Part shown: piece by piece, positions 1 through 35,118 of the stretch
Layout: each line of letters starts with the position of its first letter
Position numbering within the stretch: the stretch's first letter is position 1
NCBI RefSeq assembly: GCF_018812025.1
Contig: NC_063051.1
Span: 8,040,396 to 8,104,395 of the forward strand
Length of the DNA: 64,000 bases
Direction of reading: 5' to 3'
Source: Megalobrama amblycephala
Taxonomy: Eukaryota; Chordata; Actinopteri; Cypriniformes; Xenocyprididae
Notes under the pieces: generated by a model
What the model was told of the DNA's origin: nothing
The model's input: the letters and a program-made list of their open reading frames with translations, nothing else
Databases searched by the model: none
Program-made: the position numbers and the translations under genes

Positions 1-402
1 AGTCTTCACTTTTGTGACCTTCACATTGGATTCTGCGTTTTTAAGCGCCTCAATTTTGATCTGTGGCTTCAGCGCTGCCCGCAAGACCCTGGCGCAGATA
101 GCTGAGTACCTGATGTAACTGAAATGACAAGACAAATATTAAATTACAGAATAACTCAAGCAAAATTGTTCTTATGAATATGTGCATTGTGATTCAAATT
201 CGCTACTATGGCGCTACTACCATGACCCTACTACTATAGTAAAATGCATAGCTGTACAGAGCAAGGCCAAACCAAATGTACAGCAAATATACATTAGAGG
301 TTCACGGACTACAAAACGTACAACAATTAAAAGAGAAATTACAGTTTTATGTTAATTGTCATTCTGGTACCTCAGCCCTGCTTGTCTCCAGTAAGCGACC
401 AT
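1..402 (-). CDS. atp5f1e: ATP synthase F1 subunit epsilon (partial, 3' end off the window)
   Basis: This is the small epsilon subunit of the mitochondrial F1 ATPase, part of the central stalk that couples proton flow to ATP synthesis. The coding part of exon 1 is 402-371 and encodes MVAYWRQAGLS up to a split serine codon. A GT donor follows at 370-369. Exon 2 starts at 118 after a CAG acceptor (121-119) and runs off the window at position 1. It gives 39 further residues beginning YIRYSAICAR, with the basic tail VKVTKVKT near the end. The N-terminal WRQAGLSYIRYS-IC pattern is diagnostic of the family, whose members are about 51 residues long, so only the last one or few codons are missing. There is no cleavable presequence, as usual for this subunit. 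The gene is divergent from chmp4b, with about 1.4 kb between the start codons. Confidence 0.93.
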
Positions 403-439
403 TTTTGCGTGCAAATGTGTGTCTTTCGTCCGTCAAGTA

Positions 440-530
440 CTGCTGTTCGTTTTGATCAAGGACGAGGACAAGGCCTGTGCGTTCACCGGAATATACGTCA
501 TAGGCCAGCGTACAACCGCATTGGCTGGCA
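440..530 (-). promoter_or_regulatory. Likely atp5f1e proximal promoter
   Basis: Just upstream of the atp5f1e start lie an ETS-type core (CCGGAA, 486-491), a CRE-like TACGTCA (494-500) and a CCAAT-box sequence (ATTGG, 520-524). This mix is common in promoters of nuclear-encoded respiratory-chain genes. The transcription start is not determined; the assignment is motif-based inference. Confidence 0.4.
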
Positions 531-539
531 AACATGCCA

Positions 540-1630
540 ATCATTAAGTAGTTTAAAACGAAAAGGTTGAATTTTTGTGTAATAATATTTTAATTATAGA
601 TAAGTTTTATTTACACAAATGTAGATTTTTTTTTTTAAATATTTCTCCAAGTTTTGTGGCATTTAAATAAATAATAATAAAAAAAAGATTATTAGAGTGA
701 AAAAAAGTCCCTTGAAACTCCCGTTTTTTATATATAAAACATAATTATTTGTTATTATATTCTGAATATACGTATAATATTCAAACAGTCTTATTTATTG
801 TCCGATGATTCTGCATAAACTAATTATTAATAGATATTTAATAATATATAAGAATGTATTTAAATCAGAGGGTTCTTTTATTTTGTAGATCCGCCACGAT
901 TGAAGGATGGTTTTATGCTTATTGTTCATATTCACTTACGACCTATGCTCTGATTGTCCAAAATGTTTTTTGTAACTTTTCTTTATCATATAGACACATT
1001 CTTTTTGGGTTTTATGTTAAAGAGGAGAATCTACTAAATGCAAGTTTTTGTATAAACCTTCTTTTATATATTGGAAAGTTTTATATCCATAAATGTAAAT
1101 ATATGAAAAGTAAACCCCACTTTAACTTTTTCAAACAAGAATTGAAGATGTATTTGAATACAATTTCAACTTCTGTTAACAAGAAAGCAATGAAAACTTC
1201 CAGAATTTGCGCCATGTTTAATATTCTTTCTTCCTTCCTTCCTTCATTTATTTATTTGCCCTCTTTTCTTTTTTTCTCTTCTTCTCTCTTCTTTAATTTT
1301 TAGGATTATTGTTCAATAGATTTAATTAGGTTTCTTACATATTTCTTCTGTTTACTATTGAACCATAATTTCTTTTCGTTTGAAATATTGTTTTTTTTTT
1401 TTGTATGTTTTTCCGACTTGTTCTGTTTGTTAATATTGCAATAATAATAAAAAACACTTACGACCAATCAATATTATATTTAATAATAATAATACATGCT
1501 TCAATTGCTTTTTTGCATTTACATTAATAAAAACCAACATTATTGTTTTAAATCATGTATAAACAGTAAATTTAGTTAAAAATGTATATATATACCACTA
1601 CCCATTTGCTACCAACGTGACAGAGCGGAG
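540..1630. other. AT-rich spacer between atp5f1e and chmp4b
   Basis: A very AT-rich stretch with T runs, a CTTC-rich patch near 1226-1300 and TAATAA-type simple sequence near 1440-1500. I see no coding exon or recognised transposon. A 149-codon open frame at 854-1303 is low complexity and matches no family I know. Confidence 0.5.
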
Positions 1631-1637
1631 ACCTTCA

Positions 1638-1680
1638 TACGTCATGACGTGAGTCATGTTCTTGTGACGTGATGATGTCA
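1638..1680 (+). promoter_or_regulatory. Cluster of CRE/ATF/AP-1-like sites upstream of chmp4b
   Basis: Within 43 bp there are TACGTCA (1638-1644), TGACGTGA (1645-1652), TGAGTCA (1650-1656), a second TGACGTGA (1665-1672) and TGATGTCA (1673-1680). All are variants of the bZIP site bound by CREB/ATF and AP-1 factors. The cluster lies 150-190 bp before the chmp4b start codon, a normal distance for a proximal promoter. Use as a promoter element is inference. Confidence 0.5.
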
Positions 1681-1829
1681 TGCGGCCTGGGTTAGAGAAG
1701 AGGAAGCAGAAAACAACAACAAGCCTGTAGGGTCAGTGACAGATAAAAGCCACACTGAGGTGATCAGTATAGACTAGCAGTCACAAAATCAGTCTTATAT
1801 CAACCCTTGCTTGTCGTCCCGAGGGCAAG

Positions 1830-8038
<6,209 letters not shown>

Positions 8039-9250
8039 TGCTCGTTCTGCTCCACCGAAACCCATACACAATAAACAAGGCATAAACCTCACTCCGATAC
8101 CTGTTACTAAAGGACCTGGAAGGACTCTTCAGTATGTTTTACAGTATGACGTCTTTGTCTCTAAAATAGGTTAATATATAAACACACACAAGAGGAAAAC
8201 AAAAACATAAATGCACCTGCTCAAAAAAAAAAAAAAAATCTCCTGCCAGGCTTACAGTTGACACACTCATCTAAGCAAGTCTGAGATTTCGCCTCTTTTC
8301 TCCTCATCTCTGGACTGTTCTGACATGAAAAAGGCTTGTTGTAGATCAGTGTTTGTGTCCGTTATCCGTAGTCATAACTTCCGTCACAAGGAATCCTCCG
8401 CTTGCTCCAAGAAACCAATACACTCGGAAACCCTTTGCACGCAGGGGATGGTGTCTGTAATGCTCTGTCGCATTTTTGGAGAAAACATGGTATATTACAA
8501 GTTTATTTCACACAGTACTCATTGTTCACATGCAGGTTTTGTTAAAAGCACTGTAAGCCCTTTTTGATTCTCTGCATCGAGCATTTCAGATGGTGACACA
8601 AGTGCAGGTGCTTCCCACGTCCACGGGACGTCCTAGATCAGCACTTAGCCTTTATGACTATTAGACTTGGTCTCCATTTTAGGGCTGAGGTTGGCATGAA
8701 GGTGTCACGATCCACCTTTCAATCATGCATCAGGTTTGAGCGGTGAGAGGCTTCTTCTACTGTACATAGCATCTCTCTTTAATGGCATGATGGTTTACGG
8801 TCTCTTGACAGCATGGGATTCCTATATTGAATAGGTCTCTTCACTCAAGAAACATACTGTATTTGAGATAGTTCAGAAGTACTCTTAAGATGTCTTTACA
8901 CTAGAAGTGGTTTATTGAAATGAGTGTTGTATTAGGGGAAAAAACGACATGGCTTGTTGTAGATTTCAGATTTTTGTCTAATTTTTTGAGGTGTGAATGC
9001 ATTTCTACCAGGACAGACAGCACAGATTAATGTAATATCATGCTTTATTTTACAGAGTGCACTACTATGATGTTCTGGTATAGTGGTTTTTATTATTTTT
9101 CCTCCCCTGAGATTCTATAAAAACATTTATTTATCACTCTGAAGGTTTCATTCACATTGTTTATTGTTTGTTTGTCATTTTGACACTCATTTATGTTGTC
9201 CTTTCCTGCCTTTCAACTTTACACTTACATTAAAGTTTTGCCAAATTAAC
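8039..9250 (+). other. chmp4b: chmp4b 3' UTR
   Basis: Non-coding sequence after the TAA stop, ending near an ATTAAA poly(A) signal at 9229-9234 that is followed by a T-rich stretch. A poly-A run at 8224-8239 is genomic. The UTR extent is inferred from the signal only. Confidence 0.5.
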
Positions 9251-9804
9251 ACTTCTCTGGATTTTTATTTGCACATTAGATGTTCGTTTTCGTTATTTCC
9301 ATGCACTTCAAAGCATAGATGTTTAGCTTGAAAACATTTGCATATGTTTTCCACGTATTGAAAATTAATTTGTAGAAATAGTATATCCAGACAAGAGGCC
9401 TGAGAGGACATCTTTTTTATTTTAATATACCGTTACATGCATACAGTCAGAAATCTTTCAGAGACAATAATGGAATATATTATGGTACTTTTTGGTTTCT
9501 TTCTTGAGGTGGAAAGGAAAACTAAGCAACATGAACTGTGTGTAGTAATGGAAACTGATTTGTACTAGATACGAAAGACAAGCTTCACTATACGTTTGTA
9601 TGTTTTCATTATATTGTAGGTGCTGGATTTGTTATTGTTATATCACTATCATTATAATCTCATTTATTGTTATTAAAATATTTTTTACTGGGTTTCTAGT
9701 GGTCTTGGTACATGACTTAAAGAGTTCAACTAAAACGAGACTTCAGAACAGTAAGAACACATATCTGAAAATGTTCATCCATATGCACTATGGTTCAAGT
9801 TTGC

Positions 9805-10245
9805 AGTCAGTATGATTTTTTTTTTTTTTTAAATTAATACTTTTATTTAGCAAGGACACATTAAATTGATAAAAAGTGACAGAAAAGACATTTATAATGT
9901 TGGATGAATTTCTATTCATCAGAGTCCTGAAAAAAAAAGCATCAGTTTACACAAAAATATTAGGCAGCACAACTTTTTTTAACATTGATAATAATAATAA
10001 ATGTTTCTTGAGCAGCAAATCAGCATATTAGAATGATTTCTTAAGGATCATGTGACACTGAAGATTAAGAAAATGTTAAATGTTAATTAAATCAAAATAT
10101 AAAAAATGCATATTATATTAATTTAAAACATATTAAAATAGAAAAGTTATTTTAGATTGTAATGATATTTCACAATACTGTATTCTGATCAAGTAAATGC
10201 AGCCTCAAAAGCATTAAAAAAATCTTACCAAACCCAAACCTTTGA
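9805..10245 (-). mobile_element. Family A element, copy 2 (reverse orientation)
   Basis: It begins with a T run and AATACTTTTATTTAGCAAGG, and ends AAACCCAAACCTTTGAAAC, the reverse complement of copy 1 architecture with decayed ends. It lies in the chmp4b-ahcy intergenic region, which otherwise shows nothing recognisable between about 9250 and 10740. Confidence 0.7.
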
Positions 10246-10759
10246 AACAGTAACTTGTGTAATAATCTGCCTCAACATTTAAATTCAGATCAGACAGTTG
10301 CATTTAATAATTTTATGATTGACAGGGTGTTCTGTAAATCTGTCAGTGGTATGTACGTAAATCTTCAGTCATTCATGCTTAATTTCATCACACAAAATCA
10401 CAAACTAGGCCATTTTAAGATATGGGGATAAGCATGTGGCATATTTTCTGTACATATTGAATGGACTTTATACAGGGGGCCCTAGTGTTATCCAAATAAC
10501 CCAAAATAAGCCCTGTTTAGTGGAAAATGTTCATAATGGCTCTAGTTTACAGGGATTATACTGGGGAAAATCACTTATTCAAACTGGATTTGTCAACAGA
10601 TTCCGTTTTTAAAACAGTTTTAAAATGAGACATTTGTGAAAAGTCCAATTAGCAGCTTTGTTCTCACAAGCTCAGATCTGTCCACATTATGTTAAATATT
10701 AGTAAAACACCAAAAGCCAGTTGAAACTTGTACTTGTGTATTATTCAAGACCTCTCCAC

Positions 10760-11041
10760 ATTCCAAATGATATTACACACCTCAAAGCACCGAGAATTCT
10801 TATAGGCTACCGTGGGATCAAATAAACACGCCCACGACAGTTTATTTAGAGCGTCAAGGCGTGGCATATTTCGGCCAATGAGAAACGACATCCAGCATGA
10901 TCTCATGAATATTACAACAACCGGTTTATACACACTTATATTCAAGTTCACATAACAGCTACCTCCTTCTGCACTCACTCAGGTCCACAGCCGGGCTCAA
11001 GACCAACTCATATCAGGCTTACCTAACGACAGTACATCAAA
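10760..11041 (+). promoter_or_regulatory. Probable ahcy promoter and 5' UTR
   Basis: This is a locally GC-richer segment directly upstream of the ahcy ATG, with a GCCCACG patch (10831-10837) and a CCAAT-box core (10876-10880). The 5' UTR is inferred to run from about 10970 to 11041. No TATA box is obvious at a defined place. Confidence 0.35.
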
Positions 11042-27667
<16,626 letters not shown>

Positions 27668-28200
27668 GTAGCTTTGACCAATCACAGCTTCAGCTGTGGA
27701 TGGGGACGGACTACACGATCATTGGCGGTTGTGCCACTTACTTTGCGACTGTAATAGTGCTTAATCGTGTCTCTCGCTCTCATCTCGAGTGCCTGCGAGC
27801 TCTCACCAACGCCTTTTTGCTTTGATATCAAGTGCAACGCTAACTTGTGAACACAATTGTCACTGTCTTGTTTGCATTCCTTGCTTTATTATACGGTTAT
27901 ATTAAAAAAACAAAACGCAAAATTCTTCCATTAGGTCAGTAAATGAATATGCTGGTACATTTTGGTTCTTACTCTGAAGTGATTCCAGTTTGTCAGGTAT
28001 CTACAAATTGAGTGAGGCTTGGCCTTTTGGCCATGCATACTTTTGAAAACCTGTTAAAATAATGAAAATTATGGGGGGAAAAAAGTGTATTAATTTCTCT
28101 GTTAGCAGGCTGTGAGTTTGAGTGGGTCTGGGTAGCTTGTCCTGTTTCATTACATCCACTCATGAAGACCTGATGAAATAAATGTGGTGTTTGACTGGAA
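27668..28200 (+). other. ahcy: ahcy 3' UTR with poly(A) signal
   Basis: Non-coding sequence after the TAA stop. A canonical AATAAA is at 28177-28182, followed by a GT/T-rich stretch, so the transcript probably ends near 28200. An earlier ATTAAA (27901-27906) could be a proximal alternative. Confidence 0.6.
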
Positions 28201-28539
28201 CCTGCCTTGTTTACTTGTCAATCCTTTATTTCAGCACAGCGTTAGGAGACTGTAGTTCTCAACTGGTGAGATGCATAAAAATGGCGTGCGAGTGTGTGTG
28301 CGCGTGAGAGCGTAACTCAAGTACGCTACTTGACAGTTTCATGCGCTTTTAGCATTTACTAGTGTTTATTAGTTCTAAATCCTCCTGTCACGTGTCGTGT
28401 TCAGACTAAAACTTAAGTGGTGTTTGCTACATTCAGGATGTGTACTGTGAGCTGATAAAATAAAAAGGGAGTTCATATATCTGCTTGTACTGACGAAAAT
28501 GTAGCCATGTGCAATAATATTGAAAATTGAGGATGCAGT

Positions 28540-28625
28540 GTATCATGGAATCGAATCGAATCGTTGGCATGATAATCATAATCGAACTGAATCGTGAGAC
28601 CAGTGACGAATCACACCCCTATAAT
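28540..28625. repeat. Fragment with GAATCGAATCG repeats
   Basis: CATGGAATCGAATCGAATCG and the nearby AATCGAACTGAATCGTGAGA resemble the subterminal part of a fish hAT-type repeat. Only this piece is visible between ahcy and asip. Confidence 0.35.
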
Positions 28626-29300
28626 CAATATTGCTATTGCTCATATATGTGCTTGGGGATCTGAACGAACACCAAAGCCCACGTGTTCAACTCAAGCATG
28701 TAAATTGTCTTGTTACATAGATGAATGATTCCTCAAAGGAATATGATAAATGATAAAATGGACAAAAATATCATTTTTGGCGAGACTTGGCGGGTTCTTT
28801 TTGACTCTGGGATGAGCGAGCAACCACTTGCCATAACCATAACCACAGAGAACACTCTAGTAACCGCCAATGTTGCCGATTTTGTTAATTGAATTAAAGC
28901 TAAAATAAAATGTTTTGTTGAAGTATAAATGACTAAAACTAATAATAATTTATTAAATTAAAGTTATATATATTATATAATACTAAAATAACACTGGTAA
29001 TCACGTGACAACATATTAAAGACCTTTGCAACAGCCTGGCACTGAGGCATGGCTTTTGCATGGGAATAAAACACTTTTTGTTCAGAATTCATTTTAAAAA
29101 TTGAAAGAAAGTAGACAACATAATTGCTATAATTGATCGTTTATAAGAAATTAGGGTTTGGGTTGAATATAACCATTTTCTTTTCTTTCATAACTGAGGT
29201 AAAATAATTGTGCGGTTTGTTGAAATGTTATTTTAGTTCATCTTGGCGACCTAAAGTCATTCTTGTGGCTGTTTAACAAAAATACTATGTGAATGTTGTC

Positions 29301-29514
29301 TTAAAAGGATAGTTATCCCCAAAAATGTCATCATTTATGCACCCTCATGTCATTCCAAACCTGCATGACTTGCTTTCTTCACTGGAACACAAAAATCAAT
29401 GTTGTTTGGACCCCATTGACATTTAAATATCTGTGTTTCACCGAAGAAGGTAAGTCCTACAGGTTTGGAATGAGAAAATGATGACAGCATTTAATGACAG
29501 CATTATCCCTTTAA
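29301..29514. mobile_element. Palindromic TTAA MITE (family B), short copy
   Basis: It starts TTAAAAGGATAGTTATCCCC and ends TTATCCCTTTAA, with TGTCATCATTTATGCACCC inside. It is a shortened copy of the family seen at 14584 and 51103. Confidence 0.65.
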
Positions 29515-30647
29515 ATCTACCTATCTCACATATGCGTGGACATGGATTTTCGGTTAGCCTACGTTTCTTGTAATGAGTTTTCCAGCGATGGAGTATCTCC
29601 ATTTTGATGTTAAACAGAACATTGTGAAGCTATTTCAAGAATCTTCACATCATTCGAGTTTATGACATTCCCCATAAAATAATCTTAATATCACAAGCCA
29701 AAACATGAAATTAAAACCGTTCCACTTGTCCAGTAACGATTTCTCGATTAAAAACATCGTGCTAGGCTTTTCACTGACAGACTTGTGACAATGACAACTC
29801 TCCGAAGAGAAACCGCGGTACGCAGTAGGAGGAGCCGTGGAAAACGGCAGAACCGCTGTCAGTACCCGGCCTAATGAGCCCAGACTGGTTTATTCTGTAG
29901 ATAAGCAATGCCTTAGTTATTCAAGCTGCCATACAGACACATGGCTTCAATCTAATTTGGCCCTTATTAGTTGGGAACTGTAAAATGGTGTAGTTAGCAC
30001 TTGTGGGGTAAAGAAATGGTCTGTAGGCCATTAGATGTACTGGACCCCTAAAATGCCTGGGAAGTGTCCCCTGAGAGACATAACAAAGGCCTATCTTTTT
30101 GAGTTTTTTTTCTTTTTTCTCTCTCGCCCATTGCTTACTTTCAATGTGAACCAGCTGTGGCGTCTGGAGCCTTTAGTGTCACCCTGTGTGTGTGTGTGTT
30201 TGAATGTGTGTTTTATTACCTGTTGGACTGATAATTATTCAGGGTGTTTGGAACTGGTGTCCTTACACTTTGATCTTGCTTTGCATAATCAGTTGTCTTT
30301 AAAGCAAGACCTTTTAAGTAGTTGCATTATAGTTTGCATGAAATACTTTTGGGATGCTTGTGGTGTGCCATGCTATACTTCATTTCAAACTATTTAAACA
30401 GCAATTTGATGGTTATGTTTATGCATGTAGCTTTTATGACCTCATTAAATGAGAGGCTACATAGAATATATGTAAATTATTTTTTTATATTAATGACTAT
30501 TTAAAAAAAATCACTTCTAACAGTTAGAAAAAAAGTGGTGAAAAATGGTACTTGCCCAAATCTTTATAAAACAGCTCATAATTATGTGTAAGCTTCCCCA
30601 AGATAATTACCCCAACCTAATGTTATAATAATAATATTGATAAATGT

Positions 30648-30768
<121 letters not shown>

Positions 30769-31759
30769 TTCTTCATTTCAAGTATGTCCACTGGTTACTT
30801 TGCTTTTTTATCTTAAAGTCTTCGTTCTGTCACGGGGGTCTTGCTGTCTCATGTTTCCATACAAGGACTTTAAAATGGTTTTCCTTAATCCTGTACATAC
30901 CATATGCGGTGGAATCACTCATTGGCTGATTCTTGAGAAAGAGCCCTACGCCTCTCAAGTCTAATGTTTGTAGCTTTATAGCAATTTCATGCCTTTAAGT
31001 CACATTCAGCTATAAAGGAAAAATGTAGCCTAATAGAAGTAAACACTTTGTGTATGAATGTAGGTCGAGGCTAGCTGTCAAGTTGGTGTTTTATTTTTTT
31101 TTTATATATATATATATATATATATAACGGGTTAAATTGGGATTTGCTATGTGGGGTTTCAGGCTTTCGAGGAGTGCCCGTGTATGCAAAGCCTACAAAA
31201 TCTTAACAATTGACATACTGTAAAAAATAAGCTGACAGAGCCCTCTGCTATATGAACACTAAAATGCAGATCAAAATCATTCTAGATGCTGGCAGTGTGC
31301 AAAGCTACATCTGATAACAATAAAAATCTTTCTGTAGGCCTAAAGGAGAGCATATCAATACAAAATACAGGGTTCGACTTTAAGCCTTGTCATGTGCTTG
31401 TCCTTTTTACAAGTAAATTGGTCACTTGTCTGGAAAAAATTGGATTTCTTTTTGGTGTAAATATAATTTATTCTGAAGCTATATTCTCAACAGTGTTCCA
31501 TCAGCTTTTGCATATTTATATCTGCATATTTATGATATTTCCCCCCCCCCTAATCTTATTACATGCTTCATCTTTTTTATTTCAAATGTAATTTTTTACA
31601 TTTGATCAATAAATTCAATAAGAAAAATAAAGCAGGACTGTTACGAATCAAATTAAATAATTTACACTGGAAAATTACAACTGCATTAAATGTTGTGATA
31701 TTCTTTAAATATTTTTGAATATACAACTAAGAAATGTTGGGAAAATTTAAACATGAAAC

Positions 31760-31935
31760 TGAACCGCCAGTAGGTGGCGGGAAGTGACTGTCCTAGTCAT
31801 TCATTCAAACGATTCGTTCAAACGGCTGATTCATTCAAGAATGTGGCAGGTGTTTTGGAAGGGGCCACTGAATCTTTGACTCAACCGATTCGTTCAAAAC
31901 GCTGAATCATTCAGTAATAAAACGCAGCTGAGTGT
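31760..31935. repeat. Repeat with ATTCGTTCAAAACG motifs
   Basis: It contains CATTCAAACGATTCGTTCAAACG and ACCGATTCGTTCAAAACGCTG, the same vocabulary as the repeat in ahcy intron 1 (11640-12135). It also has the motif CAGTAGGTGGCGG at its left edge. Confidence 0.45.
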
Positions 31936-32498
31936 CGCTGTGAGAGATGCGCTATATGGTTCTGCTGTGATCTTTGTTTGGAACTATTTTCGCTGCTGAA
32001 ATAAAACAAAAACAGTCAGAATTGCATCTAAAATGTAAGTGACTTTATTAACTTGTATTGAATTTACATAATTAACTTATTATTGAATGTATAAAAGTAG
32101 TGTCACATTTTCAATCGTGATTCCATTAACGCAGAAAACAGCATTCTTGGTCGTGTGATGTTACGTAACTGTATCATATGTTATAAAAAAAACTCCACAT
32201 TTTGAATTTTTACAGCAGCATGTTTTCTTTGTGCTGCACTCATTTGTTTCGACTTCTCAACAGGGCAACCTTGTTACTGTCAGCACATTATACATTATAT
32301 ACTATTATTATTATTATCCATTATTATCAATCATACACTAAATGTAAGAGAATCATGCTTGCGTTTTTGTGATTCCCTAGCTATTTTTGTTGTTGATGTT
32401 TTAATCAGGACAAGTAAAACTCTCTTTCTCTTGAACCTTCGAAAAATTAAGCGAGCCCTTACAGCCTATGTGCGGCTCCAGCCCAATTTAACCCCTCT

Positions 32499-32516
32499 CT
32501 GTGTGTGTGTGTGTAT

Positions 32517-32589
<73 letters not shown>
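32499..32589. repeat. (GT)n then (AT)n microsatellite
   Basis: Eight GT units are followed by about 35 AT units, between ahcy and asip. The flanks (32.6-33.5 kb) are AT-rich and show nothing recognised. Confidence 0.95.
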
Positions 32590-32594
<5 letters not shown>

Positions 32595-33502
32595 GTACGC
32601 TATCTATCAGACAGCAAACGTTAAACAAAGTTAATGCTTATTTTATGGCTATAAATGAGGATATTTTGGCGGGTATTATCATCTAAACTAAAAAAACAAA
32701 CAATTAGCACAGCCTAATTAGCAACAGGTCAAAAAAGAAACCAGCAAAGGCAATTTCATGAATTAAATTCGATAGACAAATTAAAAGTTTCATGTTTTTT
32801 TTTATTATTATTATTACTTTACTCTACAATGTTATGAAATTGTACAATAAGCGCAATATTCTCAGTTTCTCCTCAGTTTATAACTGAGTAAATCAGTTAG
32901 CGACCCTGATACATTCATTGCTTGAATCAATAGGCTAATGATATAGACTTTGCGTCCACAATTGTCCAGTTAAATACATGAATGTACAGAAATGTGTGAT
33001 GTTTAAAATCGACCCAAGAACTATATTTACTCATCTAGTTCGCTTTTCAACAAAAATATTCCCCATTAGCCTTAAAAAAGGACAATAAGCGTACAAGTCT
33101 TCACCAAATTATACACAGACGTTCGCTATTATTGCTGTTTTTGCTTTCTGTAACATAATAAGGAATTTTATTTAAATAAGCTCTCTGAATCTGTCGTTTA
33201 ATTTATTTATATCTTTATTTTTACTGTCTTTTATTTATTTGTTAGAGTGGTGGCGGTTGTAATAGGCTAAACACATCTAGCCTATTTCGCGACAATTGTG
33301 GTTGTCGTGCTGATTTTTTTGTATAGCAGCTCAAACAGGTTACGGGTGATTTGACTTTTTTCTTTTTCCATAAAGTGCTTACAACACAAAGTGTTCATAC
33401 ATACATTAATATACTTTTCATTAACGTAAACATTTTAAAATACGTTTATAAGTAATTAAAGGGTAATTTAAAGCACTTTGGTAATCACCCAGGTAGCTCT
33501 CC

Positions 33503-33508
33503 TTTATT
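33503..33508 (-). promoter_or_regulatory. Candidate asip poly(A) signal
   Basis: AATAAA on the minus strand, about 185 bases past the asip stop codon. This is a plausible end of the asip 3' UTR. Confidence 0.5.
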
Positions 33509-33691
33509 CCCAGGCGCATCTGACGAGCTGTCGCTACATCAGGCCGGGAAATCTCCGAAAATTCGGATCGTGATCATGATTATATGATAGAGAATCAGTT
33601 GTCTTAATCCCACAGGGTTTTATAAACAAGCCTTTAAGATAGGGACAGTCACATGATCACCCTGATCATGATGGCTCCTGTCAGAGAGAGT

Positions 33692-35118
33692 TCAGCACTT
33701 CGGGTAACCCATGCGGCAGTAGCAGACGGTCTTGAACAGGCGGCAGTGGCAGAAGGCGCACTGATCGCAGCACACCGCGTTCGGCGTCTTGCAGCTGCTC
33801 CAGAGCGGGACGCAGTTCGGCGGCGGCGGGGGTCTCTTTATTCGGTTGCTGAATTTCTGAAACGTATAAAATTAAAACACGTGCTTTTTATATGTGCAAT
33901 ATTTATTGTGACAATTTTTTATTATTTAAATTAACATAAAAAATAAGTAGGAACCCATCCAGTATTTATTGTGAAAATTATTTGCATCAAATTTGAACAC
34001 AAATTACGACCGTAGTAGCCTACCCTTGTTATGATGTCAATTAGGCTACTCCATGACCAACGAATGTGCCTCTAAATAAACTTTCATCAAAATCATGGTT
34101 GGCAGACAAAAGTGTCAGAGAAGAGCTTGACGTGTGATGTGTGAAGAAAACAAGGAAAATCCAGGTAAATATCAAGATGTCATATTTTATGAAAATAGTA
34201 GGCCTATTTAATTTTGTGAAATGGCGGCTACGAAATTAGCCTTTAGCAAAACAAAAGGGTCGACCATATTATCCCAAATATGTTTAAAATATATTGGCTG
34301 ATTTCCACCACATGCTACTAAACACAATACAGTTAAAACATTTTATTAAACATAGATAGATAGATAGATTTTTTTTTTTTATAATAGGCTACTGATGCAA
34401 GGCTGTTGAATAAAAAGATGAAGATTTTATATGGATATATTTTGTTTTTTAACATAAATATGTAATTGAACGTTTTTATTATCAGCATATTAGCTTTAAA
34501 CATTTTAAATCTCCATGAACTGAAATAAATACCCTGACTGAAATATTTTGTTTTTAGTATCTTCTCATTATTGTATAGTATGTATGGGTCAAATGTATTA
34601 AAGCTGTTTATGAATATGACATTTAATTCAATATATAACTTTACAAACCTTTTTTGGTTTCTTTTCCGGTTTCTTGTTCTTCTTGGGTGTTTTTGAAAGC
34701 CCTTTGATAATAGAAAATACAAATAAATTTGAACAGATCAGTGAAGTTTTAACTTTCTAAATTAGTAACAAAGAAGTGTCAAATGAAGAATGATAAATTT
34801 ATTGATGTGATTTTTTTTTTTTTTTTTTTTTTAAATAGCACATGGCTAGAAGTTTGTGTTGACCATTTCTAGCAAATTATTTACTATACTTGATTAATAA
34901 TGGTGATGATTTGTTTTGTATATTTTCAGAACTTGCATGTGAGAGAAAGAAGCCTTACCGACTATGAGCACAGGAGGTTCATCTGTTTGGTTATTGACTT
35001 GTAAGCTGATGGTTGTATGGTTGGAGCTGTATTGTTCCTCCATAAGAATGTGTGTGTGTACTGTGACACAGTAGGCCAAACAGAGCAGCACACAGCACAG
35101 CAACAATGATGGACTCAT
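33692..35118 (-). CDS. asip: Agouti signalling protein
   Basis: Secreted antagonist/inverse agonist of melanocortin-1-type receptors; in fish it drives dorso-ventral countershading. Three coding exons on the minus strand, 35118-34959, 34701-34649 and 33856-33692, join in phase to 125 residues. There is a hydrophobic signal peptide (about residues 1-22), two N-glycosylation sequons (NHT at 33, NQT at 43), a lysine-rich basic domain (54-72), a proline run PPPPP (80-84) and a C-terminal domain with ten cysteines at 86, 93, 100, 101, 104, 107, 109, 116, 118 and 125. The receptor-contact loop reads CRLFKTVC, where mammalian ASIP has an RFF core. The YCRMG-PKC ending fits agouti-family fish proteins. 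Non-coding 5' exons may lie upstream, beyond 35118. The exon 2 acceptor is the slightly weak AAAG. Confidence 0.93.

Noticed and set aside
854..1303. 149-codon open frame upstream of chmp4b
   Set aside because: Low-complexity, T-rich composition, no recognisable domain and no splice context.
33653..33934. Plus-strand 93-codon frame over the agouti exon
   Set aside because: Antisense shadow of asip exon 3. The minus strand shows the ten-cysteine agouti domain.
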